A stretch of 64,000 bases of DNA from Nitrincola tapanii (lineage in GTDB: Bacteria > Pseudomonadota > Gammaproteobacteria > Pseudomonadales > Balneatricaceae). The DNA lies in the NCBI RefSeq assembly GCF_008368715.1, contig NZ_SMRS01000002.1, positions 1 through 64,000 on the forward strand. The letters are read 5' to 3'. Under the pieces are notes generated by a model. That model ran no database searches, was not told the DNA's origin, and saw only the letters and a program-made list of their open reading frames with translations. Positions 35,658 through 45,218 of the stretch are shown here, piece by piece. The stretch's first letter is position 1; the number at the start of each line of letters is the position of its first letter. The translations under genes and the position numbers were made by a program.

Positions 35658-37055
35658 TTAAAGATTTTCTTCAGCAAACTCAGCCAGACGTGAGCGGAAT
35701 ACACCTTCAAAGTGCACACTCGCCGCCCCTTCAAAATCACGAAAGCGTTCGACAATATAGGTCAGACCTGAAGTCAGTGGGGTCAAATAGTTGGAGTCTA
35801 TCTGTGCCAAGTTCCCGAGGCAGACCATTTTAGTCCCTTTACCACAACGTGTGATAATGGTTTTCAACTGTTGTGGGGTGAGGTTCTGAGCTTCATCGAT
35901 CAAAACCACCGCATTCTGGATGCTGCGACCGCGAATGAAATTGAGTGATTTGAATTGGATATTGGCTTTTTCCAGGGCGTATTTCACACTGCTTTGTGGG
36001 CGCTCATCCTGTTCATGCATCGCTTCCAGGTTGTCGTTGATTGAGCTTAACCAGGGCGTCATTTTCTCTTCTTCAGTGCCAGGTAAAAAGCCGATGTCTT
36101 CGGCGACGGGAGGCGTTGAACGTGTCACAATGATTTTGTTGTAGCGTCCCTCTTCAATCACCATTTCTAATGCACAGGCCAGGGCAATCAGAGTTTTACC
36201 CGAACCGGCTGAGCCTAAGAAGATGCTCAGATCTATGTCAGGATCGAGCATAGACTGCATAGCAAAGGCTTGCTGAATATTAATCGGTTGAATGCCCCAG
36301 CAGCTCTGATTCATCAAGTGCGAATAGCCTAAATCCAGTAGCGTGACTTCTTGATCTTTAACGGCCACGGTGCGGGCGGCAAAGTCCTTGCTGCTGTCAT
36401 AGATATATTCGTTGGGATAGGTGTTGGGCAGCAAGCTGACATCGACTTTATGAAAGGTCTGGCCACCGTCTTGATAGGAGTTCACCTTGTCCACCCCTTC
36501 CCAGAAAGGGGTGTCCAGGTATTGATAACCTTCAGGCAACAGATCGAGATCTGACACCAGTTGATCCGTACGATAGTCTTCCACACGCTTGAGTCCGGCA
36601 CCGAGAGCCTTCAAACGCATGTTGATATCTTTGGTGACCAGAACGACTTGACGATGCGGGAAGGTGGCTTGCAGATGTAGCGCGCAGTTGATGATTTTGT
36701 TGTCTTTGTTGCGCTCATCCGGCAAAAATCCCGCGCGCGCCGTCAGCTCATGATCGGGGAAGATGCTCAAGCGCCCGAGGCGAATTTCCCGATCAACACC
36801 GGGTAGAAGAATGCGTACCCCCTTGGTGATCTGTTCTGAAGAGGTGGCGGTGCTGAGGATCGAATCGATAATGCGGATGGCGTGACGGGCTTCTTGTGCG
36901 ACGGTTTGTTTGCGATCCTTGATGTCGTCCAGCTCTTCAAGCACCGTCATAGGGATGGCAACATCCTGTTCTTTAAACTCAAACAGGCATTTAGGATCGT
37001 GCAATAGAACATTGGTGTCGAGGATGTACAGTCTTGACGCTTTGGATGCGCTCAT
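35658..37055 (-). CDS. PhoH-family ATPase with N-terminal PIN domain
   Basis: 465 aa. Residues 1-150 form a PIN nuclease-like domain (LYILDTNVLLHDP, then MTVLEELDDIK, with acidic residues for metal binding). Residues about 230-465 are the PhoH ATPase, with the P-loop GSAGSGKTLIALA near 286 and the DEAQN Walker B near 390. This is the PhoH2-type fusion, implicated in RNA unwinding and cleavage. The gene is divergent from ppnN, with 184 bp between starts. Confidence 0.9.
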   Translation of the reverse strand: MSASKASRLYILDTNVLLHDPKCLFEFKEQDVAIPMTVLEELDDIKDRKQTVAQEARHAIRIIDSILSTATSSEQITKGVRILLPGVDREIRLGRLSIFPDHELTARAGFLPDERNKDNKIINCALHLQATFPHRQVVLVTKDINMRLKALGAGLKRVEDYRTDQLVSDLDLLPEGYQYLDTPFWEGVDKVNSYQDGGQTFHKVDVSLLPNTYPNEYIYDSSKDFAARTVAVKDQEVTLLDLGYSHLMNQSCWGIQPINIQQAFAMQSMLDPDIDLSIFLGSAGSGKTLIALACALEMVIEEGRYNKIIVTRSTPPVAEDIGFLPGTEEEKMTPWLSSINDNLEAMHEQDERPQSSVKYALEKANIQFKSLNFIRGRSIQNAVVLIDEAQNLTPQQLKTIITRCGKGTKMVCLGNLAQIDSNYLTPLTSGLTYIVERFRDFEGAASVHFEGVFRSRLAEFAEENL

Positions 37056-37239
37056 CGCTCAATTCCTTTGCAGAGGCTTTTCTTTAAACTAAATCAACTC
37101 TTCTGATTTGGCAATTTTTATCTGGGGTCGAAATTGCTGAGCCGAAACAGAGGCTTGCTGACAAAATTTTGCACTTGCAAAAGTGTCATCTTTTCGTAGT
37201 ACACTGAAAATGTTTGGGAAGCCGCAAAGGAGGTCAGAG

Positions 37240-38613
37240 ATGATGACCGAAGTATTTGTAAATGCCAGTGTGACCCCGATTGACAGTCTTGATACCCTGT
37301 CTCCCTACGAAGTTGCTCGTTTACAGGATCGCAGCAATAACGGGCTCTATGCACTTTTTCGTCAATGCGCGCTGGCGGTACTCAATACCGGCAGTGAGAT
37401 GGACAGTACACGCAAAGTACTCGACCGTTACCGTGATTTTGATGTGTCGATCAGTACCAAGTTCAGTGATGTGCAGTTGGATCTGCACAATGCGCCCGCG
37501 TCTGCTTTTGTGGATGGTGAGATCATTCAGGGGATACGTGAACACCTGTTCTCTGTGTTACGTGATCTGCTCTATGTCCAAGATGAGTTGGATAACTGCT
37601 GTGATGGTTTGGGCGAATCGGAACGCACGACCAATCTTGTGTTTCATATTCTGCGCCATGCCGGTGCGATGCGACCCCATGTTAAACCCGATATGGTGGT
37701 TTGCTGGGGAGGCCATTCAATCGACCGGGTTGAATATGAGTACACCAAAAAGGTGGGATATGAGTTAGGGCTTAGAAAACTCAATATCTGCACAGGTTGT
37801 GGGCCGGGTGCGATGAAAGGGCCGATGAAAGGCGCGACCATCGCTCATAGTAAACAGCGTATCGCCAAGGGTCGTTATTTGGGGATTACGGAACCTGGGA
37901 TTATTGCTGCGGAATCTCCCAATCCCATCGTTAATGAACTCTTGATCATGCCGGATATCGAGAAGCGCTTAGAGGCATTTGTGCGTGTTGGGCATGGGAT
38001 TATTGTTTTTCCAGGCGGTGCCGGTACGGCGGAAGAGATCCTTTATATCCTGGGTATTCTGCTGCGTGAAGAGAATCGAGAGGTGCCCTTCCCACTGATT
38101 TTTACGGGACCAGAGGGAAGCGAAGGGTATTTCGAGACGGTCGATCGGTTCATCGGACAAACACTCGGTGCGCGGGCACAGAGCTTGTATCAAGTGATCG
38201 TAGGGGATGCACACCAAGTGGCTGCGCAGATGCGTTTAGGCTTGGCAGAGGTGACGGCGCATCGTAAAGCACAGCGCGAGTCCTATCATTTTAACTGGCA
38301 ATTAAAGATACCTCTGGCGTTGCAGCAGCCTTTCGAACCTACACATGAATTGATGGCTGGATTAAATCTTTCACGCCATCAACCGGATTACGAACTTTCG
38401 GCGCAGTTGCGTCGTGCTCTGTCAGGTATTGTGGCAGGCAATGTCAAGGAGCAAGGAATTCGCGCTATCGAGGAGCATGGGCCTTTTGAGCTACGGGGAG
38501 ATGCCAGCGTGATTGCTGCGCTAGACGAGTTACTCAGTGCGTTTGTTGAGCAGCGGCGTATGAAAATCAATCATGAGGATTATGTCCCCTGTTTTCGTTT
38601 AGCCGCCCATTAA
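37240..38613 (+). CDS. ppnN: Nucleotide 5'-monophosphate nucleosidase (PpnN/YgdH)
   Basis: 457 aa from the ATG at 37240; a perfect AAAGGAGG at 37226-37233 sets the start near here (the next codon is also ATG). The N-terminal region resembles the PpnN pyrimidine-related domain. The central LOG-type Rossmann domain carries GCGPGAMKGPMKGA near 207 and PGGAGTAEEILYILG near 275. The enzyme hydrolyses purine and pyrimidine nucleotides to base and ribose 5-phosphate; E. coli PpnN is modulated by (p)ppGpp. It is a monocistronic gene here. Confidence 0.92.
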   Translation: MMTEVFVNASVTPIDSLDTLSPYEVARLQDRSNNGLYALFRQCALAVLNTGSEMDSTRKVLDRYRDFDVSISTKFSDVQLDLHNAPASAFVDGEIIQGIREHLFSVLRDLLYVQDELDNCCDGLGESERTTNLVFHILRHAGAMRPHVKPDMVVCWGGHSIDRVEYEYTKKVGYELGLRKLNICTGCGPGAMKGPMKGATIAHSKQRIAKGRYLGITEPGIIAAESPNPIVNELLIMPDIEKRLEAFVRVGHGIIVFPGGAGTAEEILYILGILLREENREVPFPLIFTGPEGSEGYFETVDRFIGQTLGARAQSLYQVIVGDAHQVAAQMRLGLAEVTAHRKAQRESYHFNWQLKIPLALQQPFEPTHELMAGLNLSRHQPDYELSAQLRRALSGIVAGNVKEQGIRAIEEHGPFELRGDASVIAALDELLSAFVEQRRMKINHEDYVPCFRLAAH

Positions 38614-38636
38614 ATTTGGCATGGGATCTGAGGTTG

Positions 38637-38672
38637 AACACGGGTTTAAGCGGTCACGCTTAGTCCCGTGTT
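38637..38672. terminator. Hairpin between convergent ppnN and acyl-CoA ligase genes
   Basis: AACACGGG (38637-38644) pairs with CCCGTGTT (38665-38672), with inner AAGCG/CGCTT. It spans the ligase stop codon. No T tract follows on either strand, so its terminator role is uncertain. Confidence 0.45.
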
Positions 38673-40345
38673 TGCACGGGGGTTTTCGGAGCTCGGGTGA
38701 TTTTTTCCAGTGCTTGCTGGCGTAAGGCGCGGCGCAAAACCTTGCCAACTGGTGTGCGTGGTAAGCTGTCACAAAACTCAATGCATTTTGGGATTTTGTA
38801 GGCGGTCAGGCGTTCTCGACAGTAATTACGGATCTCTTCGGCACTGACTTGAGCATGGCGGGGAATCACATAGAGCTTAATCTTCTCACCGTGATGTTCA
38901 TCGGGTAAGCCGATGGCTGCGCACTCCATGACATCTGGCATGGCGTTCACCACATTCTCCAGTTCGGTGGGATAGACTTTGAATCCCGAAACACTGATCA
39001 CCTCTTTACTGCGATCAATGATTTTTAAGCGACCGCTATCGGTAAAGCAGCCAATATCCCCCGTATCCAGCCAACCATCCTCACCTAAGACTCGGCGTGT
39101 TTCTTCGGTTTGTTGCCAGTAACCCAGCATGACTTGTGGGCCTTTGACCCAGATTTCGCCGACAGCACCTTGCGGTAGGTTCTGCCGTTGCTCATCACGG
39201 ATTTCGACTTGGGTGCGGCTGAGCAGAGGCCCAACACTGCCGAGTTCAGTCTGATCGGGTGGATTGACACTGACGACTGGCGAACACTCCGTTAGCCCAT
39301 ACCCTTCAGCGATATCACAACCTGTGATCAAGGCCCATTGTTCCGCTAAAGCAGGACTGAGGGCCATCCCCCCTGAGATGGTGATACGCAGGTCGGAAAA
39401 GTTAAGTTTCTTGAAAAGATCATTTTGCAAGAGCGCATTAAACAGCGGATTGATGCCGGCAAAAAACGTAGGTTTGTAGCGTTGGAAAAGCTTGGCTAAG
39501 CCTGGAATGTCGCGAGGATTCGGCACTAGTTCACAACGGCTACCAAAGCTAAACAGCGACAAACTTAGCATAAACGCATAAACATGGTAGATAGGTAGAG
39601 GTTGGAGTAAGCGTTCACGGCCAGGCGTGATATAGCTCTCTAATAATTCAGAGATCTGCTGCAAATTGGCCAGGAGGTTGGCGTGCGTCAGCATGGCCGC
39701 CTTAGCGGTGCCGGTGGTGCCGCCGGTATATTGTAACAGTGCAAGATCCTGGGTCTGTATGCTCGGGGCCACCCAATGATGTTCCAGAGGTTGTTTGAGA
39801 AGTTCACTCAACTGGATAGGATTGAGATGAGCAGGCCAATGAGCGGGTGGATAGGGTTTTTTCCAGCGCAAAATCTGATTCACCAATCCGCCTTTCCAGC
39901 CATGCAGGTCACCTAGTTGAGCCAGAATTACAGTGTGAATGTCGGTTTCTGCGATAATTTCACTTAAGGGCTGTGCTAAGGGGGTAAAGGCGACAATTGC
40001 TTTAGCGCCTGAGTCCTTGAGTTGGGTCAGCAGCTCATCTGCTGTGTAGAGTGGATTGGTGTTGACCAAAACCAGCCCAGCACGCAGCGCGGCGATCAAC
40101 ACTAGGGGGTATTGCATCAGATTCGGCAGTTGTACCGCGAGTCGATCGCCCGGTTTCAGTGGAGTATTCAATTGTAACCAAGCGGCAAAACGTCGCGTGA
40201 GTCGGTCGAGCTGACTGTAGCTGATCTCGGCTCCGAGATGGCCAAAAGCCGGTGCCGAACCATAACGTTGGAAGATCTCCGCAAAGAGCTCATTGAGATG
40301 CACAAAGTCTTTTTGCAGTGGGTGTAAGCCATTTATTGTTTTCAT
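38660..40345 (-). CDS. Long-chain acyl-CoA ligase (FadD-like AMP-forming enzyme)
   Basis: 561 aa from the ATG at 40345; a TTG at 40366 would overlap the upstream stop. The ATP/AMP loop is YTGGTTGTAKAAMLTH near residue 205, and GYGLTECSP lies near 345. The adenylate-forming core DTGDIG and the hinge DRSKEVISVSGFKVYPTELE near 440 follow, and KVLRRALR contains the catalytic lysine region. It activates fatty or other carboxylic acids to CoA thioesters. Chain-length preference cannot be read. The gene lies 17 nt after the YafJ gene. Confidence 0.88.
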   Translation of the reverse strand: MKTINGLHPLQKDFVHLNELFAEIFQRYGSAPAFGHLGAEISYSQLDRLTRRFAAWLQLNTPLKPGDRLAVQLPNLMQYPLVLIAALRAGLVLVNTNPLYTADELLTQLKDSGAKAIVAFTPLAQPLSEIIAETDIHTVILAQLGDLHGWKGGLVNQILRWKKPYPPAHWPAHLNPIQLSELLKQPLEHHWVAPSIQTQDLALLQYTGGTTGTAKAAMLTHANLLANLQQISELLESYITPGRERLLQPLPIYHVYAFMLSLSLFSFGSRCELVPNPRDIPGLAKLFQRYKPTFFAGINPLFNALLQNDLFKKLNFSDLRITISGGMALSPALAEQWALITGCDIAEGYGLTECSPVVSVNPPDQTELGSVGPLLSRTQVEIRDEQRQNLPQGAVGEIWVKGPQVMLGYWQQTEETRRVLGEDGWLDTGDIGCFTDSGRLKIIDRSKEVISVSGFKVYPTELENVVNAMPDVMECAAIGLPDEHHGEKIKLYVIPRHAQVSAEEIRNYCRERLTAYKIPKCIEFCDSLPRTPVGKVLRRALRQQALEKITRAPKTPVQTRD

Positions 40346-40362
40346 AGGCGAACCACTTGATA

Positions 40363-41157
40363 TCAAGAAGAGGCTGGGCTGAGTCGGTGGGCCTGTACCT
40401 CACCCTCGAAAAACACCACCATTTCACCCGGCGCAAGCTTGTGCCAGGATTCGTTACAGGTTAATGGCTCAGTGGCAATCACGGTGACTATGTCATTCGG
40501 AGTGGTCACAGCGGCAAAGTCTACGGCTAGTTCACAATCACTCAGATGCGCTTGGCCAAAAGGAGAGCGCCGTGTAATCCAGGCCAATTTACTGGAGCAA
40601 TAACAGTATAAGGACGACGCATCACTGAGTAGCATATTAAACACGCCAAGTTGACGTAAGCGTTCAGCACGGCTATGAATAAACTCCACCAACTGCTGAC
40701 TATCCTCGGGAGGGGTGGGGAAGTGTTGACGAATTTCACCTAATAGCCAGCAAAAAGCATATTCACTGTCGGTGGTGCCCACCGGCTGATAAGTGCCGAG
40801 AGGCCATTCAAATAATCCAGGATCGAGTTGCCCATTATGGGCATAGCACCAGGTGCGTCCCCAAAGTTCACGGCTGAAAGGATGGGTGTTCTCCAAACAG
40901 ACTTGACCTACATTGGCTTGGCGAATGTGGCTGATCACCACTTTGCTTTTAATCGGATAATCGGCAATCAGACGTGCGATAGGCGAGTCAATGCTGGGAT
41001 TGGGGTCATGGAAAGCGCGTAAGCCCCGGCCCTCATAAAAAGCGATCCCCCAACCATCTCTATGAGGGCCGGTGCCGCCACCACGTTGCATCAAGCCGGT
41101 AAAACTGAAACAGATATCAGTGGGGACGTTGGCACTCATACCAAGCAGTTCACACAT
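40363..41157 (-). CDS. Class II glutamine amidotransferase (YafJ-like)
   Basis: 264 aa. It begins MCELLGM, so the cysteine becomes the N-terminal nucleophile after Met removal. [20 protein letters not shown] and the AHNGQL oxyanion segment (about residue 110) are typical of the Ntn-hydrolase glutaminase fold. No synthetase domain is attached. YafJ-type proteins are predicted stand-alone glutaminases whose acceptor is not known. It is cotranscribed with the acyl-CoA ligase gene downstream. Confidence 0.88.
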   Translation of the reverse strand: MCELLGMSANVPTDICFSFTGLMQRGGGTGPHRDGWGIAFYEGRGLRAFHDPNPSIDSPIARLIADYPIKSKVVISHIRQANVGQVCLENTHPFSRELWGRTWCYAHNGQLDPGLFEWPLGTYQPVGTTDSEYAFCWLLGEIRQHFPTPPEDSQQLVEFIHSRAERLRQLGVFNMLLSDASSLYCYCSSKLAWITRRSPFGQAHLSDCELAVDFAAVTTPNDIVTVIATEPLTCNESWHKLAPGEMVVFFEGEVQAHRLSPASS

Positions 41158-41191
41158 GCAGATCAGATCCTTTAGTCAACGGATTAGAGGG

Positions 41192-41659
41192 TTAGGGCCG
41201 CAGAGTGATGCGACTCGGCAGAGAGTCTATCACATCCTCTGCACTGTCGATCTCGGTAAAATTTTGTAAGCGCTTAACCGGCTCTGTCAGCAAAGCGGAA
41301 GAGGGTGTTTCGGGTAACAGGCGCTCACCGAGAAAGGTACCCTCGGCATCGATGGTCAATTGTGCGCAGCACACACGTGCTGTGACGTAGCCGCCACGCT
41401 CAATGTGCAGATGGTCACACACGACTTCGCCTTCTAAGCGACCACTGACAAAAATATGCCGACCTCGAATCTGACCTGAAATCAAACCCTGTTTGCCGAT
41501 CGAGATATCTTCATCGGAATGAATATGCCCTTCAAATTGACCATCAACATGCATTTTACCGGTAATCTTTGTGTCTCCACAGAAGCGATTACCTTCGGCG
41601 ATGATGGTTACTGCTGAGCGCTTTGATTGAGCGGATACATGGCGCTTAAGGATTCCCAA
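41192..41659 (-). CDS. Bactofilin (polymer-forming cytoskeletal protein)
   Basis: 155 aa. A short basic N-terminal tail is followed by a DUF583 beta-helix: repeated strands rich in Val, Ile and Gly (TIIAEGNRFCGDTKITGKMHVDGQFEG, DISIGKQGLISGQIRG, IFVSGRLEGEV). Bactofilins polymerise without nucleotide and recruit cell-wall enzymes. The gene overlaps the 3' end of the M23 peptidase gene by 52 nt in another frame, a tight version of the bactofilin/M23 pairing seen in shape-determining loci. Confidence 0.92.
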   Translation of the reverse strand: MGILKRHVSAQSKRSAVTIIAEGNRFCGDTKITGKMHVDGQFEGHIHSDEDISIGKQGLISGQIRGRHIFVSGRLEGEVVCDHLHIERGGYVTARVCCAQLTIDAEGTFLGERLLPETPSSALLTEPVKRLQNFTEIDSAEDVIDSLPSRITLRP

Positions 41660-42543
41660 GGTATGTCCTCTACAGCTGTAAACAGACTCTCGAAATTATC
41701 CAGCCCCCAGCGGATGAAATGAATCGGATCGATAGGGGAGTATAAATGACGTACTTCATAATGCAGATGGGGGCCGGTTGAACGCCCTGTATTGCCACTA
41801 TAGCCGATTTTTTGGCCCTTATGCACATACTGCCCGGCTTTGACACTGAGACGGCTTAAGTGGGCAAAGTAGGTTTTAAAGCCAAAGTTGTGTTGCAGGA
41901 CAATTAAATTACCAAAGCCTGATCCCTGGTCAAATCCGGCTTGCTCGACGATGCCATCTGCAGTTGCGTAAATGGGGGTGCCTGTCGGCGCTGGAAAATC
42001 GATGCCGTGATGGGGGCTGCGGCGCTTGGTGACGGGATTTAGGCGTGAGCCAAAACGATCACCCATACGCACGCCTTTGATGGGTAAACCATTTGGAATG
42101 GAGTGCAGCAAAAACAAACGTTGAATACTGGCTGCTTTCAGCAGTGCGGAACGTTCTGCGGCTGTGGCCTGGGGAGGTAATTCACCCATAAAACCTAGCA
42201 GCGACTCCAATTCACTGAGGTCGGCATCCAAGCGTAGGTTTTCTTCCTCAAGTTGGCTGCGTTCATAAAAGGTTTCAGCAAAATGGTTACTCAGTTCAGT
42301 CAGGCGTTCCAGATACAATTGTTGAGTGCCCAGCGCTTCACTGAACTGATCTTCAAGTGCTTGTTTCTGTAACTCTAAACCACTGAGATCTTCACGCGTT
42401 TTGACTAAAAGTAGATTGGAAACAAAGAAGCTAAGCGCCGCGAGGATGAGAAATAGAGCGAGCAGGTATCCGGCGACCTGACTGAGAGTGTATTGGCGTG
42501 AACCACGAACACTGGTGAGGGTAATAATAAACTTCTGGCGCAA
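41608..42543 (-). CDS. M23-family murein peptidase, membrane anchored
   Basis: 311 aa. A transmembrane helix near residues 25-48 is followed by a coiled coil (about 50-115) and the LytM/M23 domain (about 160-290). Zinc ligands are visible in HHGIDFPAPTGTPIYA and in the HxH of TGPHLHYEV. It probably cleaves peptidoglycan cross-links. The downstream bactofilin gene overlaps its end, so both are translated from one mRNA. Confidence 0.93.
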   Translation of the reverse strand: MRQKFIITLTSVRGSRQYTLSQVAGYLLALFLILAALSFFVSNLLLVKTREDLSGLELQKQALEDQFSEALGTQQLYLERLTELSNHFAETFYERSQLEEENLRLDADLSELESLLGFMGELPPQATAAERSALLKAASIQRLFLLHSIPNGLPIKGVRMGDRFGSRLNPVTKRRSPHHGIDFPAPTGTPIYATADGIVEQAGFDQGSGFGNLIVLQHNFGFKTYFAHLSRLSVKAGQYVHKGQKIGYSGNTGRSTGPHLHYEVRHLYSPIDPIHFIRWGLDNFESLFTAVEDIPWESLSAMYPLNQSAQQ

Positions 42544-42563
42544 ACCGACTACCTAGTTAAAAC

Positions 42564-42592
42564 AAAACTGCCGGTATAGTACCGGCAGTTTT
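42564..42592 (-). terminator. Terminator behind deaD
   Basis: AAAACTGCCGGTA (42564-42576) and its complement (42580-42592) form a 13-bp stem with a 3-nt loop. Read on the minus strand it is followed by TTTGTTTTAA. A second, bulged hairpin lies at 42601-42633 in the deaD 3' leader. Confidence 0.85.
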
Positions 42593-42648
42593 TGCATGAT
42601 GTCGAGTCAGGAGGTTTGCTTACTCCTCTCGACTAGCCTGCTACGAGC

Positions 42649-44427
42649 TTAGCGTGGCGCACGCGCAGTGGAGGCATTGCTGCGCTTACCACTGGGTTTG
42701 CGTGGACCCTTATCTTTGCTAAAAGAACGGCGCTCACGATCGCCACGACCTTCACGGGCTTCTTCAGTCCAAGGGCGGATATTCAGAGCCTGACCGCAGA
42801 TGCGTGCGCGTTTCAACGTCTGCAACAAATCCGCTGGAATGCTGGCGGGGAGATCAACCGTACTAAAGGATTCGTTGATATCGATACGACCAATAAACTG
42901 ACTTTCAACACCGGCTTCATTGGCAATCGCACCGACAATATTGCCAGGCTTCACGCCGTGCTGATGACCAACACCGATCCAATAGCGTTGCATGCCTTCA
43001 GAAGGCGCTTCAAAACGTCCGCTACTGCGACGCTTACGATCTGTAGGCGCACTTTCATCGCGTGGACGACGTTCACGCTCACGTGCTACAGGGACTTCGC
43101 GCTCATCTAGGAAGAAGGCTTTGTCCTTGTGCATTAACTGCAGGGCGGCGGCAGCAATCTGAACCGGTGTAAGCTCGGTGTTAGCCGCTAAGCCTTCCAG
43201 CAAAGGTAAGAACTGCTGACAAGCGTCTGCTTCACTGGCTTTTAACAGTTCTTGCTGCAAACGTTCTACGCGCAGCGCATTGATCTGTTTAGCCGTGGGT
43301 AGCTCCAGTGTTTCCAACGGAGAGCGCGTCGTACGCTCGATCTGTTGCAGTAAGCGCTGTTCACGAGGTGCGACAAAAAGAACTGCATCACCATTGCGTC
43401 CTGCACGACCGGTACGACCGATACGATGGATGTAGGATTCTGCATCGTAAGGAATATCATAGTTAATGACATGTGTAATGCGCTCAACGTCGAGGCCACG
43501 CGCCACAACATCGGTCGCAATGACGATGTCCAGCTCACCACGCTTTAACTTCTCGACAACACGTTCTCGCTGAGCCTGGGCGATATCGCCATGGAGTGCG
43601 GCGGCAGGGAAGCCGGCACGTCCGAGCTGTTCGGCTAACTCTTCGGTCGCATTTTTCGTGCGGACAAAGATCAAAGCGCCTTCATGTTCGCGCAGCTCAA
43701 GCAGGCGGGTTAAAGCCATGATCTTGGACATACCACGTACCATCCAAACGCGCTGGCGAATGGTGGAGGCAGTCGCCGTTTGGCTCGCAATCTTGATGAC
43801 AGCGGGATTCGACAGATAGTTCTCGGCGATACGACGGATGGCCGGCGGCATAGTGGCTGAGAAAAGAGCGATCTGGCGCTGAGCTGGCGTGTGCTCAAGA
43901 ATCCACTCGACATCATCAATAAAGCCCATGCGTAGCATTTCGTCGGCTTCATCGAGAACCAGAGTTTGTAATTGATCTAACACTAGAGTGCCGCGACGGA
44001 TGTGATCCATCACGCGGCCCGGGGTGCCGATCACGACCTGAGCGCCACGGCGTAAACCACGCAGCTGCTCATCATAGCCTTGGCCGCCATAAATGGAGAG
44101 GGTGCGAATACCGGCCAGGTGTTTAGAGTATTTTTCACAGGCGGTTGCGACCTGGAGTGCGAGTTCGCGGGTCGGCGCCAGAATTAAGAGTTGTGGATGG
44201 GTTTTGCTCGGATCTAAACGCTGTAATAAAGGCAGCGCAAAAGCAGCGGTTTTACCCGTTCCGGTTTGTGCTTGGCCTAACAGATCACGACCTTCCAGCA
44301 GCGGTGGAATAGCGCCGGATTGAATCGGGGAAGGGATTTCGTAACCTACGTCTTGCAGAGCTTCGAGAATAGCAGAGCTGAGGCCCAGATCACCAAAAGT
44401 GGCGGGGCTGATATCAGTTGTGGACAT
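42649..44427 (-). CDS. deaD: DEAD-box RNA helicase DeaD/CsdA
   Basis: 592 aa. The helicase core has the Q motif, AQTGTGKTAAF, VLDEADEML, FSATMP and HRIGRTGRAGR. A helical linker is followed by a DbpA-type RNA-binding domain (about 480-560: RYWIGVGHQHGVKPGNIVGAIANEAG) and a basic, Arg/Ser-rich tail. It remodels RNA in ribosome assembly and cold adaptation. The 225-nt gap upstream could hold a long leader, as in cold-shock genes, but I see no defined structure in it. Confidence 0.93.
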   Translation of the reverse strand: MSTTDISPATFGDLGLSSAILEALQDVGYEIPSPIQSGAIPPLLEGRDLLGQAQTGTGKTAAFALPLLQRLDPSKTHPQLLILAPTRELALQVATACEKYSKHLAGIRTLSIYGGQGYDEQLRGLRRGAQVVIGTPGRVMDHIRRGTLVLDQLQTLVLDEADEMLRMGFIDDVEWILEHTPAQRQIALFSATMPPAIRRIAENYLSNPAVIKIASQTATASTIRQRVWMVRGMSKIMALTRLLELREHEGALIFVRTKNATEELAEQLGRAGFPAAALHGDIAQAQRERVVEKLKRGELDIVIATDVVARGLDVERITHVINYDIPYDAESYIHRIGRTGRAGRNGDAVLFVAPREQRLLQQIERTTRSPLETLELPTAKQINALRVERLQQELLKASEADACQQFLPLLEGLAANTELTPVQIAAAALQLMHKDKAFFLDEREVPVARERERRPRDESAPTDRKRRSSGRFEAPSEGMQRYWIGVGHQHGVKPGNIVGAIANEAGVESQFIGRIDINESFSTVDLPASIPADLLQTLKRARICGQALNIRPWTEEAREGRGDRERRSFSKDKGPRKPSGKRSNASTARAPR

Positions 44428-44652
44428 GCTGTGATGTTTACCTGAAATGAAGAGAGGTGTTTCGTGAAACGTGCCGCTCAGTTAGCAAAGAGGCTGGCCG
44501 CACACATATCAGTTCAGCAGCTTGCCCCAAGAAAGAAGCGCGAAGTATATAGACCCGGACGGCTTTTGTCTAGGTCTGTGCAGGCCCGCGTGATCGCTTA
44601 AGCGGGGGCGAACGGAATCCCGCGGAATTCGTATTGCACTGGGCTGTGAAGA

Positions 44653-45114
44653 CTAAACGAATTTCTTCAGCGTTTGGGCGATCATGCGGGCATCGGCTAG
44701 AGCACGATGAGGGCGGCCTTGAATGTCGATTAGATGATGAACGCGTTCCTGATCTTCGTTGCTTAAGAATTGATGAAATCCTGTGACTTTAAAGCGCATC
44801 GGCAAGCCGGCGGTCATAAATAGGCGCCGCAACCACATAAAATCGAAATCGGGTGCATCCGAGATCACCTGTGTTTTGATGAATTCATTGAGCTGGCGGC
44901 AGGCGCTTTGCAGGTCCACCCCTTTTTCTTCCAGTTCGTCGCGGCGAATACCATGAATCTCTTCAGCAATATCATCCCAGTATTGCCAGCTGGCATCGGG
45001 TTTGATTAAAAAGCTTAAGGACTGCTCAGGATCTTCGAGTCGGCAAACACCAATTTCAATCGGATAAGAGAGATCAGGGTGCAGACCGGATGCTTCGATA
45101 TCAATGATCATCAT
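44653..45114 (-). CDS. DnaQ-like 3'-5' exonuclease (DEDDh family)
   Basis: 153 aa from the ATG at 45114; the next codon is also ATG, and an upstream in-frame start at 45198 gives an implausible hydrophobic extension. IDIEASGLHPDLSYPIEIG carries the first two acidic residues. SDAPDFDFMWL gives the third. PHRALADARMIAQTL supplies the histidine and last aspartate. It is a small stand-alone exonuclease; the substrate, RNA or DNA, is not known. It is divergent from the GGDEF gene with about 105 bp between starts. Confidence 0.85.
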   Translation of the reverse strand: MMIIDIEASGLHPDLSYPIEIGVCRLEDPEQSLSFLIKPDASWQYWDDIAEEIHGIRRDELEEKGVDLQSACRQLNEFIKTQVISDAPDFDFMWLRRLFMTAGLPMRFKVTGFHQFLSNEDQERVHHLIDIQGRPHRALADARMIAQTLKKFV

Positions 45115-45218
45115 GCAGAATAGAGCCTTTCCAAAAACTTGATTGAATGCGAAGGAAATGATCCGGTATATTAGACCAGATTTTGACCGAAATGACATGG
45201 TTCACTTAAGGAGAGACT

